Part shown: piece after piece, positions 15,876-25,290 of the stretch
Layout: each line of letters starts with the position of its first letter
Numbering within the stretch: position 1 is the first letter of the stretch
Assembly: GCA_018064525.1 (NCBI GenBank)
Contig: JAGHVB010000057.1
Coordinates: forward strand, 1-56,007
Reading direction: 5' to 3'
From: Candidatus Treponema merdequi
GTDB lineage: Bacteria; Spirochaetota; Spirochaetia; Treponematales; Treponemataceae
Length of the DNA stretch: 56,007 nt
Notes under the pieces: generated by a model
What the model was told of the DNA's origin: nothing
Databases searched by the model: none
The model's input: only the letters and a program-made list of their open reading frames with translations
Program-made: the position numbers and the translations under genes

Positions 15876-16172
15876 ATGAAAAAATGTTCAGGTTTGTTAA
15901 AAAAAATCTTTTACATTATTGTTGCAGTTTTAATTCCCGGGCTTTTGATTTTAAATGCAGTTCAGGCTGAGCGTTATATGAAAATTGAGCGCGAGATAAA
16001 AGAACTTGAAAAAAAACAGGTTGCACTTGTTGAAGAAAATAAAAAATTAATTACGGACATAAGCCTTTTGTCATCAAGTACAAGAATAAGTCAGATTGCA
16101 GAAAATGATCTCGGCATGCATAAAGCAGAAAGTGATGAAGTTGTCCGTGTTGAAATGAAAAAAAATAAATAG
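15876..16172 (+). CDS. ftsL: FtsL-like division protein
   Basis: A 98-residue bitopic protein: short cytoplasmic N terminus, one membrane helix (residues about 11-29, IFYIIVAVLIPGLLILNA) and a coiled coil (about 33-65, EREIKELEKKQVALVEENKK) facing the periplasm. Size, topology and position between rsmH and murF match FtsL, which joins FtsB/DivIC and FtsQ to activate septal peptidoglycan synthesis. Sequence conservation in this family is low, so the name rests mainly on context. ftsI, which usually follows ftsL, is missing. Confidence 0.75.
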   Translation: MKKCSGLLKKIFYIIVAVLIPGLLILNAVQAERYMKIEREIKELEKKQVALVEENKKLITDISLLSSSTRISQIAENDLGMHKAESDEVVRVEMKKNK

Positions 16173-16189
16173 AAAGCTGGATTTGAAAA

Positions 16190-17683
16190 ATGGGTATGGG
16201 GAATCAGAAAGAAAGTTTATTGACTATTGAAGAATTAAGCGGAGCTGTACATGGAACTGTGTGCGGTTTTGCAGAAAATCTTAAAAACTTTTGTTTTACT
16301 TCTGTAGCAACTGACAGTCGTGTTGTTGTTCCAGAAACTCTTTTTATTCCTCTTATTGGTGAATTTCAGGACGGACATAAATATATTCCGCAGGCAATTG
16401 AAAAAGGTGCAACTGTCTGCTTTTTGACTTTAAGTGTTTATGAAGAAAACTGTAAATTTTATATGAATCTTTTGAGTGAAAATCATCAGATTGTATTCAT
16501 CGTTGTAGAAAATAATCTTAAAGCTCTTCAGGACGCTGCCCGCTGTTATGTAAATAAATTTAAGAATCTTGTAAAAGTTTCTGTTACAGGTTCAAGCGGA
16601 AAAACAACTACTAAAGAAATCTGTGCAAGTATTTTGCGTCAGAAATATAATCTTATTGCCACAGTCGGAAACTTTAACTCTGAAACAGGTTTACCACTTT
16701 CTGTTTTTAACATCAGAGCAGAGCACGAATGTGGTCTTTTTGAAATGGGAATGAACCGTGAAAATGAAATCGGTGAAATTGCCCGTGTCTTTAAACCAAA
16801 CTATGCCATTATTACCAACATTGGAACAGCCCACATTGGAATTCTTGGAAGCCGTGAAAATATTGCAAAGGAAAAGAAAAAGATTTTTTCTTATGTAAAA
16901 GAAAATGGTGCTGCCATTATTCCACAGAATGATGATTTTAAGGATTATCTTGCAAAAGGTGTTGAAGGAAAAGTTGTCTTTTTCGGAAAAGATATTCCCG
17001 AATCAGAAAGCGGAGTAAAATTTATTGAAGATCTTGGAATTAACGGAACTCGTTTTTCTGTTGATGGAATTGAAACAGTTCTTAAAATTCCTGGAAGTTA
17101 TAATTATCAGAATGCACTTGGTGCAATTGCTCTTGCAAAAGTTTTAGGTTTGACATCAGAACAGATTGTGAAGGGAATTGAAGAATTAAAAGCTCCTGAA
17201 GGCCGCAGTAATATTCGTGAAGTTAATACTGTAAAAAATTCTTCTGGTGTTTCAAAAAAAATAACAATTCTTGAAGACTGTTATAATGCAAATCCTGATT
17301 CAATGGAAAGTGCAGTTGATATGTGTTCAAAGTTATCAGTTGAGGGAAATAAATATTTTATTCTTGGTGATATGTTTGAACTTGGTGCGGAATCTGTAGA
17401 AGCTCATTCTAAAATCGGAGCTCTTGCTGCAGTTTCTACAGCAAAGGAATTGATTTTTATTGGCCGTGATATGGAAAATGGTGCTAATTCCGCAAAGCTC
17501 GCAGGTAAACACCATGTTACATATTATGAAAACAGTCAGGATGAAAATCTTGATAAACTTACAGCATCTTTGCTTGATAAACTTAACGACGGTGATTTTG
17601 TTTTTGTAAAAGCATCACACGGAATGCACCTGGAAAAAATTATAGAAAAAATTGTAGATAAGGAACAGGTTGAAAAGAACTGA
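16190..17683 (+). CDS. murF: UDP-MurNAc-tripeptide-D-Ala-D-Ala ligase
   Basis: A 497-residue Mur ligase that adds D-Ala-D-Ala to the nucleotide-linked tripeptide, the last cytoplasmic step before lipid I. N-terminal substrate domain (FTSVATDSRVVVPETLFI), the central ATPase domain with P-loop VTGSSGKTTTKE near residue 133 and GLFEMGMNRENEIGEIARV, and the C-terminal Rossmann domain (ILEDCYNANPDSMESAVD, ILGDMFELG). The GDSRxV-type motif marks MurF rather than MurE. Starts ATGGGTATG, and the ribosome site is weak. ftsW begins 1 base after its stop. The mraY gene normally next in line is not here. Confidence 0.94.
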   Translation: MGMGNQKESLLTIEELSGAVHGTVCGFAENLKNFCFTSVATDSRVVVPETLFIPLIGEFQDGHKYIPQAIEKGATVCFLTLSVYEENCKFYMNLLSENHQIVFIVVENNLKALQDAARCYVNKFKNLVKVSVTGSSGKTTTKEICASILRQKYNLIATVGNFNSETGLPLSVFNIRAEHECGLFEMGMNRENEIGEIARVFKPNYAIITNIGTAHIGILGSRENIAKEKKKIFSYVKENGAAIIPQNDDFKDYLAKGVEGKVVFFGKDIPESESGVKFIEDLGINGTRFSVDGIETVLKIPGSYNYQNALGAIALAKVLGLTSEQIVKGIEELKAPEGRSNIREVNTVKNSSGVSKKITILEDCYNANPDSMESAVDMCSKLSVEGNKYFILGDMFELGAESVEAHSKIGALAAVSTAKELIFIGRDMENGANSAKLAGKHHVTYYENSQDENLDKLTASLLDKLNDGDFVFVKASHGMHLEKIIEKIVDKEQVEKN

Positions 17684-17684
17684 T

Positions 17685-18893
17685 ATGAGCGAGTATAAAT
17701 TCATTCCTGAAAGCTCTGTCGATTCTTATCGAAAGAGTGATACAAGTTTTATAATCTCTGTGATTCTCATGTGGGGAATAGGAATCTTTACTCTTTTTGT
17801 ATGTTCTTCTTCGTATGCAAAAGCTGCTCTCGGTGATTCAATGTATTTTGTAAAACGACAGCTTATTGCAAGCTGTGTCGGTTTTATCGGACTTTTATTT
17901 TTTGCAGTCTGTCCGTTGAATACACAGAGAAAACTTATTCCTGTAATGGTTTTTTCAACATTACTTCTCTGCATTTTAACATTTATTCCCGGAATTAAAT
18001 ATGAAAGAAACGGTGCTCACAGATGGATTAAAATGCCGTTCTTTACTTTCCAGCCGTCTGAACTTGTGAAATTTGTAATCGTATTATTTTTTGCAAATTT
18101 CTTTGATAAGTACATAAGAAAAGGTGACACTGATGATGAAAAGAGTGTTGCTCCTTCTGTAATTGTTCTTGTTACTTTTGTTGCCGTTGTTTTTGCACAG
18201 AAAGATTTTTCAACTGGTCTTTTCATTCTGTTTATCGGACTTTTTATGTTTTATATTGCAAAAGCGAAAATGCTCTGGCTTCTTCCATTCAGCATTCTTG
18301 CAATTCCTGCAATTGCACTTATGATTTTTACAGAAGAATATCGTGTAAACAGACTTGCTGCTTTTTTCAATCCTGATGAATACATCCAGTCATATAACTT
18401 TCAGGGGCTTGCGTCAAAACGTGCGATTACAACTGGTGGTTTCTGGGGTCAGGGAATTGGTGATGGACTTGAAAAACTGAATAATATTCCAGAAGTTCAG
18501 TCTGATTATATTTTTGCAGGCTGGGCTGAAGCTATGGGATTTATTGGGGTACTTTTATATTTTGCAATTCTTATTATATTTATTGTAAAGGCTGTAAAAA
18601 TTGCACTTAAATGTCCGGACAGATTTACAGCATTTGGCACTCTTGGTTGTGCAGCTGTTCTGTTTTTTCAGTCGCTTATGAATGTAAGTGTTGTGTGCGG
18701 AATTGTTCCAACAACCGGAATCCAGCTTCCATTTTTTTCAAGTGGAGGATCTTCGATAATCGTAACACTTTGCATGTGCGGTTTTATTATTAATGCATCA
18801 AGATGTGATTATGACACATTTGAAATAGATAATTATTCTGGTCTTGCGTCTCAGGGGGAATTTGAAACGCTTGATGCCAGTTTATTTAAATAG
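17685..18893 (+). CDS. ftsW: SEDS peptidoglycan polymerase FtsW
   Basis: A 402-residue SEDS-family protein with about ten membrane helices. It polymerises lipid II at the septum. Key segments: GAHRWIKMPFFTFQPSELVKF (periplasmic loop and helix), DFSTGLFILFIGL, the long loop YIQSYNFQGLASKRAITTGG, and the hallmark VPTTGIQLPFFSSGGSSI near the C terminus. The ATG at 17685 directly follows the murF stop. RodA is the main alternative, but the location among fts genes favours FtsW. Its usual transpeptidase partner FtsI is not encoded nearby. Confidence 0.9.
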   Translation: MSEYKFIPESSVDSYRKSDTSFIISVILMWGIGIFTLFVCSSSYAKAALGDSMYFVKRQLIASCVGFIGLLFFAVCPLNTQRKLIPVMVFSTLLLCILTFIPGIKYERNGAHRWIKMPFFTFQPSELVKFVIVLFFANFFDKYIRKGDTDDEKSVAPSVIVLVTFVAVVFAQKDFSTGLFILFIGLFMFYIAKAKMLWLLPFSILAIPAIALMIFTEEYRVNRLAAFFNPDEYIQSYNFQGLASKRAITTGGFWGQGIGDGLEKLNNIPEVQSDYIFAGWAEAMGFIGVLLYFAILIIFIVKAVKIALKCPDRFTAFGTLGCAAVLFFQSLMNVSVVCGIVPTTGIQLPFFSSGGSSIIVTLCMCGFIINASRCDYDTFEIDNYSGLASQGEFETLDASLFK

Positions 18894-18910
18894 GGTGGGA
18901 TGAAAAACAA

Positions 18911-19768
18911 ATGAGTGATTTAAGCTTACTTGCAGAATTTGATTCTTTTGAGGTTAGTGACAAGTACAAGGCAGAGCGTGATGCCAGATTTTTCAAATGG
19001 ATTAAAGTTTTAATCGGTGCACTTGCTGCAATTCTGGTACTTGAACTTGCAATTTATAAAATAGTAAATCCAAGTTTAAATGTTCCAAAAATAGTTTTTT
19101 CTGGAAATAAGAATTATACTGATGATAATCTAAAAGAAGTCATTTCAGATTTATATAATCAGAACTTTTTTGCATTTGACACAGAAGGTGCTGCTTCAAG
19201 ACTTTCTTCTGTTTCCGGTATTGAAAGTGTAAATATTGAAAAGGTTTTTCCTGATAAAATCAGAATTTCTGTAGTAGAACGTGAAAGTGCGGCAATGATT
19301 TTTCTTAACGAAGAAGGTCGCACAGTACCTATTCAAATTGACAAAAATGGTGTATTATTTAACAATATTAACAGTGAAATTGCAGAAGACGGATCAATTC
19401 CTATTATTTCTGGAATTCCTGTGGAACACCTGGAAAGCGGCATGCGACTTCCTGCCAAATACCGTGTTTTGATTGACCAGATTGCAAAGATACAGAGTTT
19501 GCCACAAAAATATTTTGCAGCTGTTTCTGAAATCTGTGTTGTTCCAAAGGCTTCTGGAAACTATGAATTGATGCTTATTCCTGTTAATTCGCGTATTCGT
19601 GTATTAACTGGACGTTCTCTTAACGAAGAGTCTTTACAGTACATGATGGTTGTTTTAGATGTTGTTAATTCAATTGAACCAAATGTAACTGAAATTGATT
19701 TGCGTTACGACTCTGTTTCTTACAGAACTGCTGTTAATAAGGGTGTGGGAGGAGAAAACCTTGACTGA
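18911..19768 (+). CDS. ftsQ: FtsQ/DivIB division protein
   Basis: A 285-residue bitopic protein. A cytoplasmic N terminus of about 32 residues, one membrane helix (VLIGALAAILVLELAIYKIV), then a POTRA domain (about 55-125: VPKIVFSGNKNYTDDNLKEV ... VNIEKVFPDKIRISVVERES) and a beta domain (VPIQIDKNGVLFNN; NVTEIDLRYDSVSYR). It scaffolds the FtsQLB complex at the septum. Its last 8 bases overlap the TTG start of ftsA, indicating translational coupling. Confidence 0.9.
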   Translation: MSDLSLLAEFDSFEVSDKYKAERDARFFKWIKVLIGALAAILVLELAIYKIVNPSLNVPKIVFSGNKNYTDDNLKEVISDLYNQNFFAFDTEGAASRLSSVSGIESVNIEKVFPDKIRISVVERESAAMIFLNEEGRTVPIQIDKNGVLFNNINSEIAEDGSIPIISGIPVEHLESGMRLPAKYRVLIDQIAKIQSLPQKYFAAVSEICVVPKASGNYELMLIPVNSRIRVLTGRSLNEESLQYMMVVLDVVNSIEPNVTEIDLRYDSVSYRTAVNKGVGGENLD

Positions 19769-21002
19769 TGTTATTGTCGGCCTTGATATTGGCACGAGTA
19801 ATATTCGTGTTGCAATTGGCGAAATAATTGATGAAAATACAGTAGACATTCTGGGACTTGCAAAGTGTCCGTCAGCAGGACTGCGCAATGGTTCCATCGT
19901 AAATATTGAAGCAGCAATCGCAGCTATTAAAGAAACTGTCGAACAGGCAGAACAGAATGCAGGCTGTGAAGTTCTTTCCTGTGTAACAGCAATCGGCGGA
20001 GCTCAGATTGAGAGCTATAATTCAAAAGGTCTTGCCGCTGTATCTAATAAAAATCAACCAAGCAGAGAAATTAACGAAGCAGATAAGGAACGCGCACTTG
20101 AAGCAGCACGTGCAACTTTAATTCCACTCGACAGAGAATTCCTTCATGTAATTCCACGTGATTACACAGTCGATGGAGTAAGCGGAATAAAAGATCCTAT
20201 TCACATGCTTGGTGTCAGACTTGAAACAGATGTCCATATTGTAACTGCAAGTAAAACTGCAATTCAGAACGTATGTTCCTGTGTACAGCGTGCAGGTTAC
20301 GGACTTGATAAAGTATGGTTAAAAACTCTCGCACAGGTTCAGTCTGTTGCACATGAAGATGAACTTGAAATGGGTTCAATTTTGATAGACCTTGGTGCTG
20401 GTACAACTGATGCACTTGTAATTGTTGACGGCGCTCCTGTCTGCAGTCTTTCAATTCCTGTTGGTGGAAATTTAGTAACTAATGATATTTCAATTGTAAA
20501 AGGAATTCCGATTCCTGCAGCAGAGAAAATTAAAATTGAATCAGGATGCTGTTTTTTACCTTCAATTCAAAAAAATCAGGAAGTAATTATTCCTGGTGTT
20601 GGTGGAAGACCGAATGAACTTTCTTCACAGGTTGAACTCTGCGAAATTATTCAGCCTCGTGTAGAAGAAATTTTCAGAATGGTAAGAGATGAAATTGTTC
20701 ATAAAACTGATCTGCAGCGTCTTTCAGGAAATATTATTCTGACTGGCGGTGGTGCAGAGATGCAGGGTATTGTGGAACTTGCACAGACTGTTTTCGGTAC
20801 TACAGCTGTTCGTCTTGGTATTCCGGAAAGTCTTGGCGGTGTAGAATCAGATTACCGTATGCCTGAATATGCAACTGCAATCGGATTGATTCAGGCTCAA
20901 AAAAATCAGTATAAAGTTCCTGATAGAAGCAGCAGAAAGACTGGTTCAAAAGGAAATAATAAAGAAAACTTTTTTACTAAAATATTTAAGCAATTGTTCT
21001 AA
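19761..21002 (+). CDS. ftsA: Cell division ATPase FtsA
   Basis: A 413-residue actin-fold protein that tethers FtsZ to the membrane. The start is taken as TTG at 19761 because a strong GGGAGGAG (19747-19754) sits 6 bases upstream and the conserved N terminus (TDVIVGLDIGTSNIRVAIGE) follows at once. Further motifs: VTAIGGAQIESYNSKG (1C domain), SILIDLGAGTTDALVI, PVGGNLVTNDIS, IILTGGGAEMQGI. The C terminus (ENFFTKIFKQLF) is an amphipathic membrane-targeting helix. It overlaps ftsQ by 8 bases. Confidence 0.95.
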   Translation: MTDVIVGLDIGTSNIRVAIGEIIDENTVDILGLAKCPSAGLRNGSIVNIEAAIAAIKETVEQAEQNAGCEVLSCVTAIGGAQIESYNSKGLAAVSNKNQPSREINEADKERALEAARATLIPLDREFLHVIPRDYTVDGVSGIKDPIHMLGVRLETDVHIVTASKTAIQNVCSCVQRAGYGLDKVWLKTLAQVQSVAHEDELEMGSILIDLGAGTTDALVIVDGAPVCSLSIPVGGNLVTNDISIVKGIPIPAAEKIKIESGCCFLPSIQKNQEVIIPGVGGRPNELSSQVELCEIIQPRVEEIFRMVRDEIVHKTDLQRLSGNIILTGGGAEMQGIVELAQTVFGTTAVRLGIPESLGGVESDYRMPEYATAIGLIQAQKNQYKVPDRSSRKTGSKGNNKENFFTKIFKQLF

Positions 21003-21061
21003 GTTTTTTTTGCAATAGGGGAAATTGCAAAAGTTAATGGGGTTTGGGAGGAAAATTAAAA

Positions 21062-22402
21062 ATGATGGAACATGAAGTTGTAAATTCTAATAATGGTCAG
21101 CTTGCACAGCCTTCACCTGCTGTTTTGAAGGTAGTTGGTTGTGGCGGTGGTGGTTCAAGCGCTGTAAACCGAATGATTGAGTCTGGCATGCAGAATGTAG
21201 AATTTATGGTTTTAAATACAGACTTACAGGCGCTCAATAAATCTAATTCACCAGTTAGAATTCCAATTGGACAGAAATTAACAGGTGGTCTTGGTGCCGG
21301 TGGAAATCCAGAAATCGGTAAAAAGGCTGCTGAAGAAGATAGAGAAACAATCAAGAATGCTCTTACCGGAGCTGATATGGTTTTCGTTACAGCCGGAATG
21401 GGTGGTGGAACAGGAACTGGTTCTGCTCCAATCGTAGCAAGCATCGCACAGGAACTTGGATGTCTTACAGTTGGCGTTGTTACAACTCCTTTCAGTTTTG
21501 AAGGAAGACATCGCATGCAGCTTGCAGAAGAAGGAATTGATGAACTTAAGCCACATGTTGACTCTTTGATTGTAATTCCAAATGAAGCACTTGAACGCGA
21601 TTCAGAAGATCTGACAATGCTTGAAGCATACAGAAAAGCAGACAGCATATTACAGCAGGGTGTTAAAGGAATTTCTGATATTATTCATGGATATGGTGCA
21701 ATCAACATCGACTTTGCAGATGTTAAAGCAACAATGTCAGGTCAGGGAGATGCCCTTCTGGGAATCGGAACCGGAAAAGGAACAAACCGTGCTGTTGATG
21801 CTGCTACGATGGCAATCAGCAATCCGCTTCTTGAAAATGTCAACATTGACGGTGCAAAAGTTCTTCTTATCAATGTTACTGCAGGTTCTGATCTTAAACT
21901 TAAGGAACCTGGTGAAATTAAAAATCTTGTTTCTGCTTCTGCAGACAAAATGTGTAAGATTTTCTTTGGTCATGTAATTGATCCTAATATGGCAGAAGAT
22001 GAAATTTCTGTTACTGTTATTGCAACAGGATTTGATACACCTTCTTCAAAATCTTCATCATCATCTTACGAAGAAGAAAGAAGAAATGACAATGTTGTAA
22101 GCCTTAATGAACTTGACGATATCTTAAAAGCCGGAGCAATGTCTTTTGATACTCCAAAAACAAAAATCTATTCAGAAGATGAAGATTCTGCATTCAGTTC
22201 ATCGTTGACATCACATTTAACTTCTTCTGATTCAGAAATTAAAGATTCAAATGTAACATCAATGGGTGATGCTATAGCTGCTTCATACAGAAAGAATCCT
22301 TCTGGAAAAATTACTCCTCCTGCTGACTTTGATGGTTCAAATGATATTAATCAGCCTGCATGCTGGAGAAATTTAAGCCGCGAAATTAAACTCAGAGACT
22401 AG
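21062..22402 (+). CDS. ftsZ: Cell division GTPase FtsZ
   Basis: A 446-residue tubulin homologue that polymerises into the Z ring. The ATG at 21062 lies behind GGGAGG (21047-21052); an adjacent in-frame ATG follows. Seen: nucleotide-binding [17 protein letters not shown], the tubulin signature [10 protein letters not shown] near residue 117, T7 region [16 protein letters not shown], and ATGFDTP closing the core at about residue 330. A Ser/Glu/Asp-rich linker of about 90 residues leads to the C-terminal peptide [16 protein letters not shown] that binds FtsA and other partners. The linker is rich in Ser runs ([14 protein letters not shown]). Confidence 0.97.
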   Translation: MMEHEVVNSNNGQLAQPSPAVLKVVGCGGGGSSAVNRMIESGMQNVEFMVLNTDLQALNKSNSPVRIPIGQKLTGGLGAGGNPEIGKKAAEEDRETIKNALTGADMVFVTAGMGGGTGTGSAPIVASIAQELGCLTVGVVTTPFSFEGRHRMQLAEEGIDELKPHVDSLIVIPNEALERDSEDLTMLEAYRKADSILQQGVKGISDIIHGYGAINIDFADVKATMSGQGDALLGIGTGKGTNRAVDAATMAISNPLLENVNIDGAKVLLINVTAGSDLKLKEPGEIKNLVSASADKMCKIFFGHVIDPNMAEDEISVTVIATGFDTPSSKSSSSSYEEERRNDNVVSLNELDDILKAGAMSFDTPKTKIYSEDEDSAFSSSLTSHLTSSDSEIKDSNVTSMGDAIAASYRKNPSGKITPPADFDGSNDINQPACWRNLSREIKLRD

Positions 22403-22442
22403 AAAGTCTGACAGCAGGTTTTAATTTCTCTGGAGAATGAAA

Positions 22443-23354
22443 ATGCCAGAAGACAAGAAAGAAGTTTTTCTTAATCAGTTTTATACAGATCTTTTAATGG
22501 CCGAGAGAGACAGACTTCTCACGGCCGAGACTTATAAACTTTCTGCCGGAGAATTTCTTTTATGGCTTGAAAATCAGAAAATAAAGCTTGCCTCAGTTAC
22601 AACAAAAGAACTTTTTTATTATAGTGTTTACAGAAAGACACTTGGTATTTCAGAAATAACTCTTGCAAAAGATTTGTCTGCATTAAGAGCGCTCGGTGAA
22701 TTTTTAGTAAGAGAGAATATATGGACAGAAAACTTTGCACTTATTCTTGACCGCCCCAAATCCCCCCGGTCGCTTCCTGCTGTTCTTTCTGTAGAAGAAA
22801 TTGAAACAATTCTTTCTTCAATTGATACTTCAACTCCTCTTGGGCTTCGCGATAAAGTCATTTTTGAATTGATTTATTCATGCGGGCTTAGAATTTCTGA
22901 GTGCTGTTCCCTTAAAGTAATAGATGTTCATCTTGATGAAAAATTTATTCTTGTAAAAGGAAAGGGTGGAAAAGAACGCATTATTCCGTTTGGCGACAGG
23001 GCTTATGATTTACTTGTGGAATATTTGAATATTGTCCGTCCTTTTCTTGTAAAAGAAAAAATAGTTCAGGAAGTTTTTGTAAATTACCGTGGAGAACCCA
23101 TTTCAAGAAAAGGCGTCTGGAAAAAATTTAAGGAAATTCAGAAACTTATTGGAATTGATGTCAAGGTCCATACTTTGCGTCATAGTTTTGCAACGCATCT
23201 TTTACAGGGCGGAGCCGATTTAAGAAGTGTTCAGGAACTTCTTGGCCATTCAAGTCTTTCAACAACCCAGATTTACACTCATGTTACGGACCGTGATCTT
23301 GAAGATTCTCATAAAAACTTCTTTCCAGGTCATAAAAATGTGACTGACAGATAA
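22443..23354 (+). CDS. xerC: Tyrosine recombinase XerC/D-type (first)
   Basis: A 303-residue tyrosine recombinase. The ATG at 22443 has TGGAG 7 bases upstream. N-terminal SAM-like DNA-binding domain (about 1-105) and catalytic domain with Arg in SCGLRISECCSL, Lys in VKGKGGKERIIPFG, the H-x-x-R box HTLRHSFATHLLQGG, the second His/Trp position in ELLGHSSLSTTQIYTHV and Tyr nucleophile there. With a partner it resolves chromosome dimers at dif. A second Xer lies 4 kb downstream, so the two probably form a XerC/XerD pair; which is which cannot be set by eye. Linked to ftsZ, as expected for division-coupled resolution. Confidence 0.88.
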   Translation: MPEDKKEVFLNQFYTDLLMAERDRLLTAETYKLSAGEFLLWLENQKIKLASVTTKELFYYSVYRKTLGISEITLAKDLSALRALGEFLVRENIWTENFALILDRPKSPRSLPAVLSVEEIETILSSIDTSTPLGLRDKVIFELIYSCGLRISECCSLKVIDVHLDEKFILVKGKGGKERIIPFGDRAYDLLVEYLNIVRPFLVKEKIVQEVFVNYRGEPISRKGVWKKFKEIQKLIGIDVKVHTLRHSFATHLLQGGADLRSVQELLGHSSLSTTQIYTHVTDRDLEDSHKNFFPGHKNVTDR

Positions 23355-23364
23355 TTTAAAGCAG

Positions 23365-23418
23365 TGGGACAGTCCTCAAAGCAGCATAATCGGCATTTTT
23401 CACGGGGACAGTCCCCGC
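23365..23418. repeat. Second GGGGACAGTCC repeat pair
   Basis: TGGGACAGTCCTC at 23365-23377 and TTCACGGGGACAGTCCCCGC at 23399-23418. The latter is identical over 20 bases to the copy at 14194-14213. It sits just after the first xer gene's stop and before the promoter of the TPR lipoprotein. Confidence 0.7.
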
Positions 23419-23464
23419 GTAATGCAAAATTCCAAAAAAATCTTCTTAATCTACTATTTTATGC

Positions 23465-23493
23465 TTTACATTTTATAAAACTCACAATATATT
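23465..23493 (+). promoter_or_regulatory. Candidate promoter of the TPR lipoprotein / dprA / topA unit
   Basis: TTTACA (23465-23470), 17 bases, TATATT (23488-23493). A leader of about 25 bases with GGGAGG precedes the ATG at 23524. Confidence 0.6.
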
Positions 23494-23523
23494 TAAATAA
23501 GGTGTTTTTCAGTGGGAGGAAAA

Positions 23524-24255
23524 ATGAAAAAGCTTTTGACACTTGCAGTGTCTTTTATTTTTGTTTTATCTGTTTTTTCGTGTACAAAATCTAATAAAAC
23601 TATAATCAGAATGCAGCACTTTGAAGAAGGTGTTTCTAACCCGCAGACTATTGAAGATTATGAAGATGCCATCAAAAAATATGAAGAGCGTGTTGCCGAC
23701 ATTCAGCTTGCACAGGCTCAGATTGGAATATGGCATAAAATTGTCGGTTCAAGATATCTTGATAAGAAAATGTATGGAGAAGCGTTAAAAAGTTTTCAGG
23801 AAGCACTTCTGTATTATCCTGATAACCAGAATCTTTATTACTATGTAGGTGTCTGTGCAGGTTACATGTCTCACACAGCACTTGATTATGATGCAACTGG
23901 AAATACTACTAAAAAGATGAATTATCTCAAGCTTGCAGAAGATTCCTATAAACGTGCAATTTCCATTGAACCTCGTTATGCAAGAGCTTTATTTGGGCTT
24001 GCTGTTTTGTATGATATGGAACTTGCAGAGCCAGAACTTGCAATTCCGCATCTTGAGACACTTCTGACAATTGAAACTAAGAATATTGACGGACTGGTAC
24101 TGCTTGCTCGCTGTTATTATGAAACTTATGAATTTGATAAAGCGGCAGCAACTTACGACAGAATTATTGAAACTACAAATAACAAAACACGAAAGGAACA
24201 GGCACAGAAATTGAAAGATCAGGTGCTCGAAGCTAAAGAAATTTACGCTGAATAG
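23524..24255 (+). CDS. TPR-repeat lipoprotein
   Basis: A 243-residue lipoprotein. The ATG at 23524 has GGGAGG 5 bases upstream. The signal segment ends VLSVFSC with Cys20 as the lipidation site. Three to four tetratricopeptide repeats follow: KKMYGEALKSFQEALLYYPD, LKLAEDSYKRAISIEP, YARALFGLAVLYDMELAEPE and DGLVLLARCYYETYEFDKAA. TPRs mediate protein contacts. A TPR gene lies between ftsZ and dprA in other spirochaetes, so a role linked to the envelope or division is plausible but unproven. Confidence 0.85.
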   Translation: MKKLLTLAVSFIFVLSVFSCTKSNKTIIRMQHFEEGVSNPQTIEDYEDAIKKYEERVADIQLAQAQIGIWHKIVGSRYLDKKMYGEALKSFQEALLYYPDNQNLYYYVGVCAGYMSHTALDYDATGNTTKKMNYLKLAEDSYKRAISIEPRYARALFGLAVLYDMELAEPELAIPHLETLLTIETKNIDGLVLLARCYYETYEFDKAAATYDRIIETTNNKTRKEQAQKLKDQVLEAKEIYAE

Positions 24256-24279
24256 GCCTTTATGGCCTTAAGGGGCCAC

Positions 24280-25290
24280 ATGTTATTTACTGATAAAGAT
24301 TTCGAGCTTGTAGTTTTGTCTTTATCCCGGATGACTTTTCTTAACTGCAATGAAAAATTTATTTTATTAAATAAACTTGACAGTTTGCACGCGCTTAGTA
24401 TACTGTCTATAGAAGATATTTCTAATGTTTTTAACCGTAAGTTAAGGGCCAGCTGGGATGCCGGATTTGTTATCAATTCGGCAAAAAAGGATCAGAAATA
24501 TATGTCACGGACTGGAATTTCGTGGCTTTTATACGGGGACAAAAGGTTTCCGAAGATCCTTGAACAGATTGCCGACCCGCCGTTTTTACTTTATTATCGT
24601 GGTGATATCTCGGTTTTGAGTAATCCGGGCGTATCGGTTGTTGGAACACGTAAGATTACAGGTGATTCAATTTCTGCATGTGTGGAATTTTGTAAAGCCG
24701 CGTGTCTTGATGGTGTAAATGTTATAAGCGGGCTTGCGTTTGGGGTCGATAAGAGGGCTCACGAAGGTGCGCTTGCTGCATATTATGAAGCAGAAGATGC
24801 TTCTAAACTCGGAAGGACTATAGCTGTTCTTCCGGGAGCAATCGATCAGATTGTTCCTGTCTCGCACAGAAAACTTGCGCTTGATATTCTGCGTTCCGGG
24901 GGACTTCTTTTAAGTGAATATCCTCCGGGGGTTGGGGCTGAGCCTTTTCGTTTTGTACAACGGAACAGAATTATTGCAGGCCTTTCTGAAGCGACTGTCG
25001 TAATTCAGGCACCACCTGGAAGCGGGGCAATGCTTACGGCAGAGTTTGCATTAGAGTATGACCGTGAGGTTATGTTCCACAAAGCTGCTTTTTCTGAAAG
25101 CAGTATGCGGATCAGTGCTTTTGAAAAAGCAAGATTATCAAATCCTGCGATAGAAAACAAAAGCAATTTGAATAAATTAAAAAATGATCCGGCGCTTTTC
25201 GTTGATGACGGAGCACCGATAATTGAAGATTATGCCGATTTTATAAAGTGCCTTCATGAGGCACCTGGCAAAAGAGGACAAAATGGCTGA
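24280..25290 (+). CDS. dprA: DNA-processing protein DprA (Smf)
   Basis: A 336-residue DprA, which loads RecA on incoming single-stranded DNA and is widespread even in bacteria not known to be transformable. The ATG at 24280 is preferred over 24262 because AAGGGG (24270-24275) fits it. N-terminal SAM-like region (to about 90), then Rossmann-like fold: SVVGTRKITGDS, VNVISGLAFGVDKRAHEGAL, GRTIAVLPGAIDQIVPVSH, LLSEYPPGVGAEPF, FVQRNRIIAGLSEATVVIQA and SGAMLTAEFALEYDREV. A C-terminal winged helix is short or absent. Its last 8 bases overlap topA. Confidence 0.94.
   Translation: MLFTDKDFELVVLSLSRMTFLNCNEKFILLNKLDSLHALSILSIEDISNVFNRKLRASWDAGFVINSAKKDQKYMSRTGISWLLYGDKRFPKILEQIADPPFLLYYRGDISVLSNPGVSVVGTRKITGDSISACVEFCKAACLDGVNVISGLAFGVDKRAHEGALAAYYEAEDASKLGRTIAVLPGAIDQIVPVSHRKLALDILRSGGLLLSEYPPGVGAEPFRFVQRNRIIAGLSEATVVIQAPPGSGAMLTAEFALEYDREVMFHKAAFSESSMRISAFEKARLSNPAIENKSNLNKLKNDPALFVDDGAPIIEDYADFIKCLHEAPGKRGQNG

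Noticed and set aside
19695..19760. N-terminal extension of FtsA to an upstream in-frame start
   Set aside because: Those 22 codons lie within ftsQ, and the strong GGGAGGAG and conserved FtsA N terminus point to TTG at 19761.
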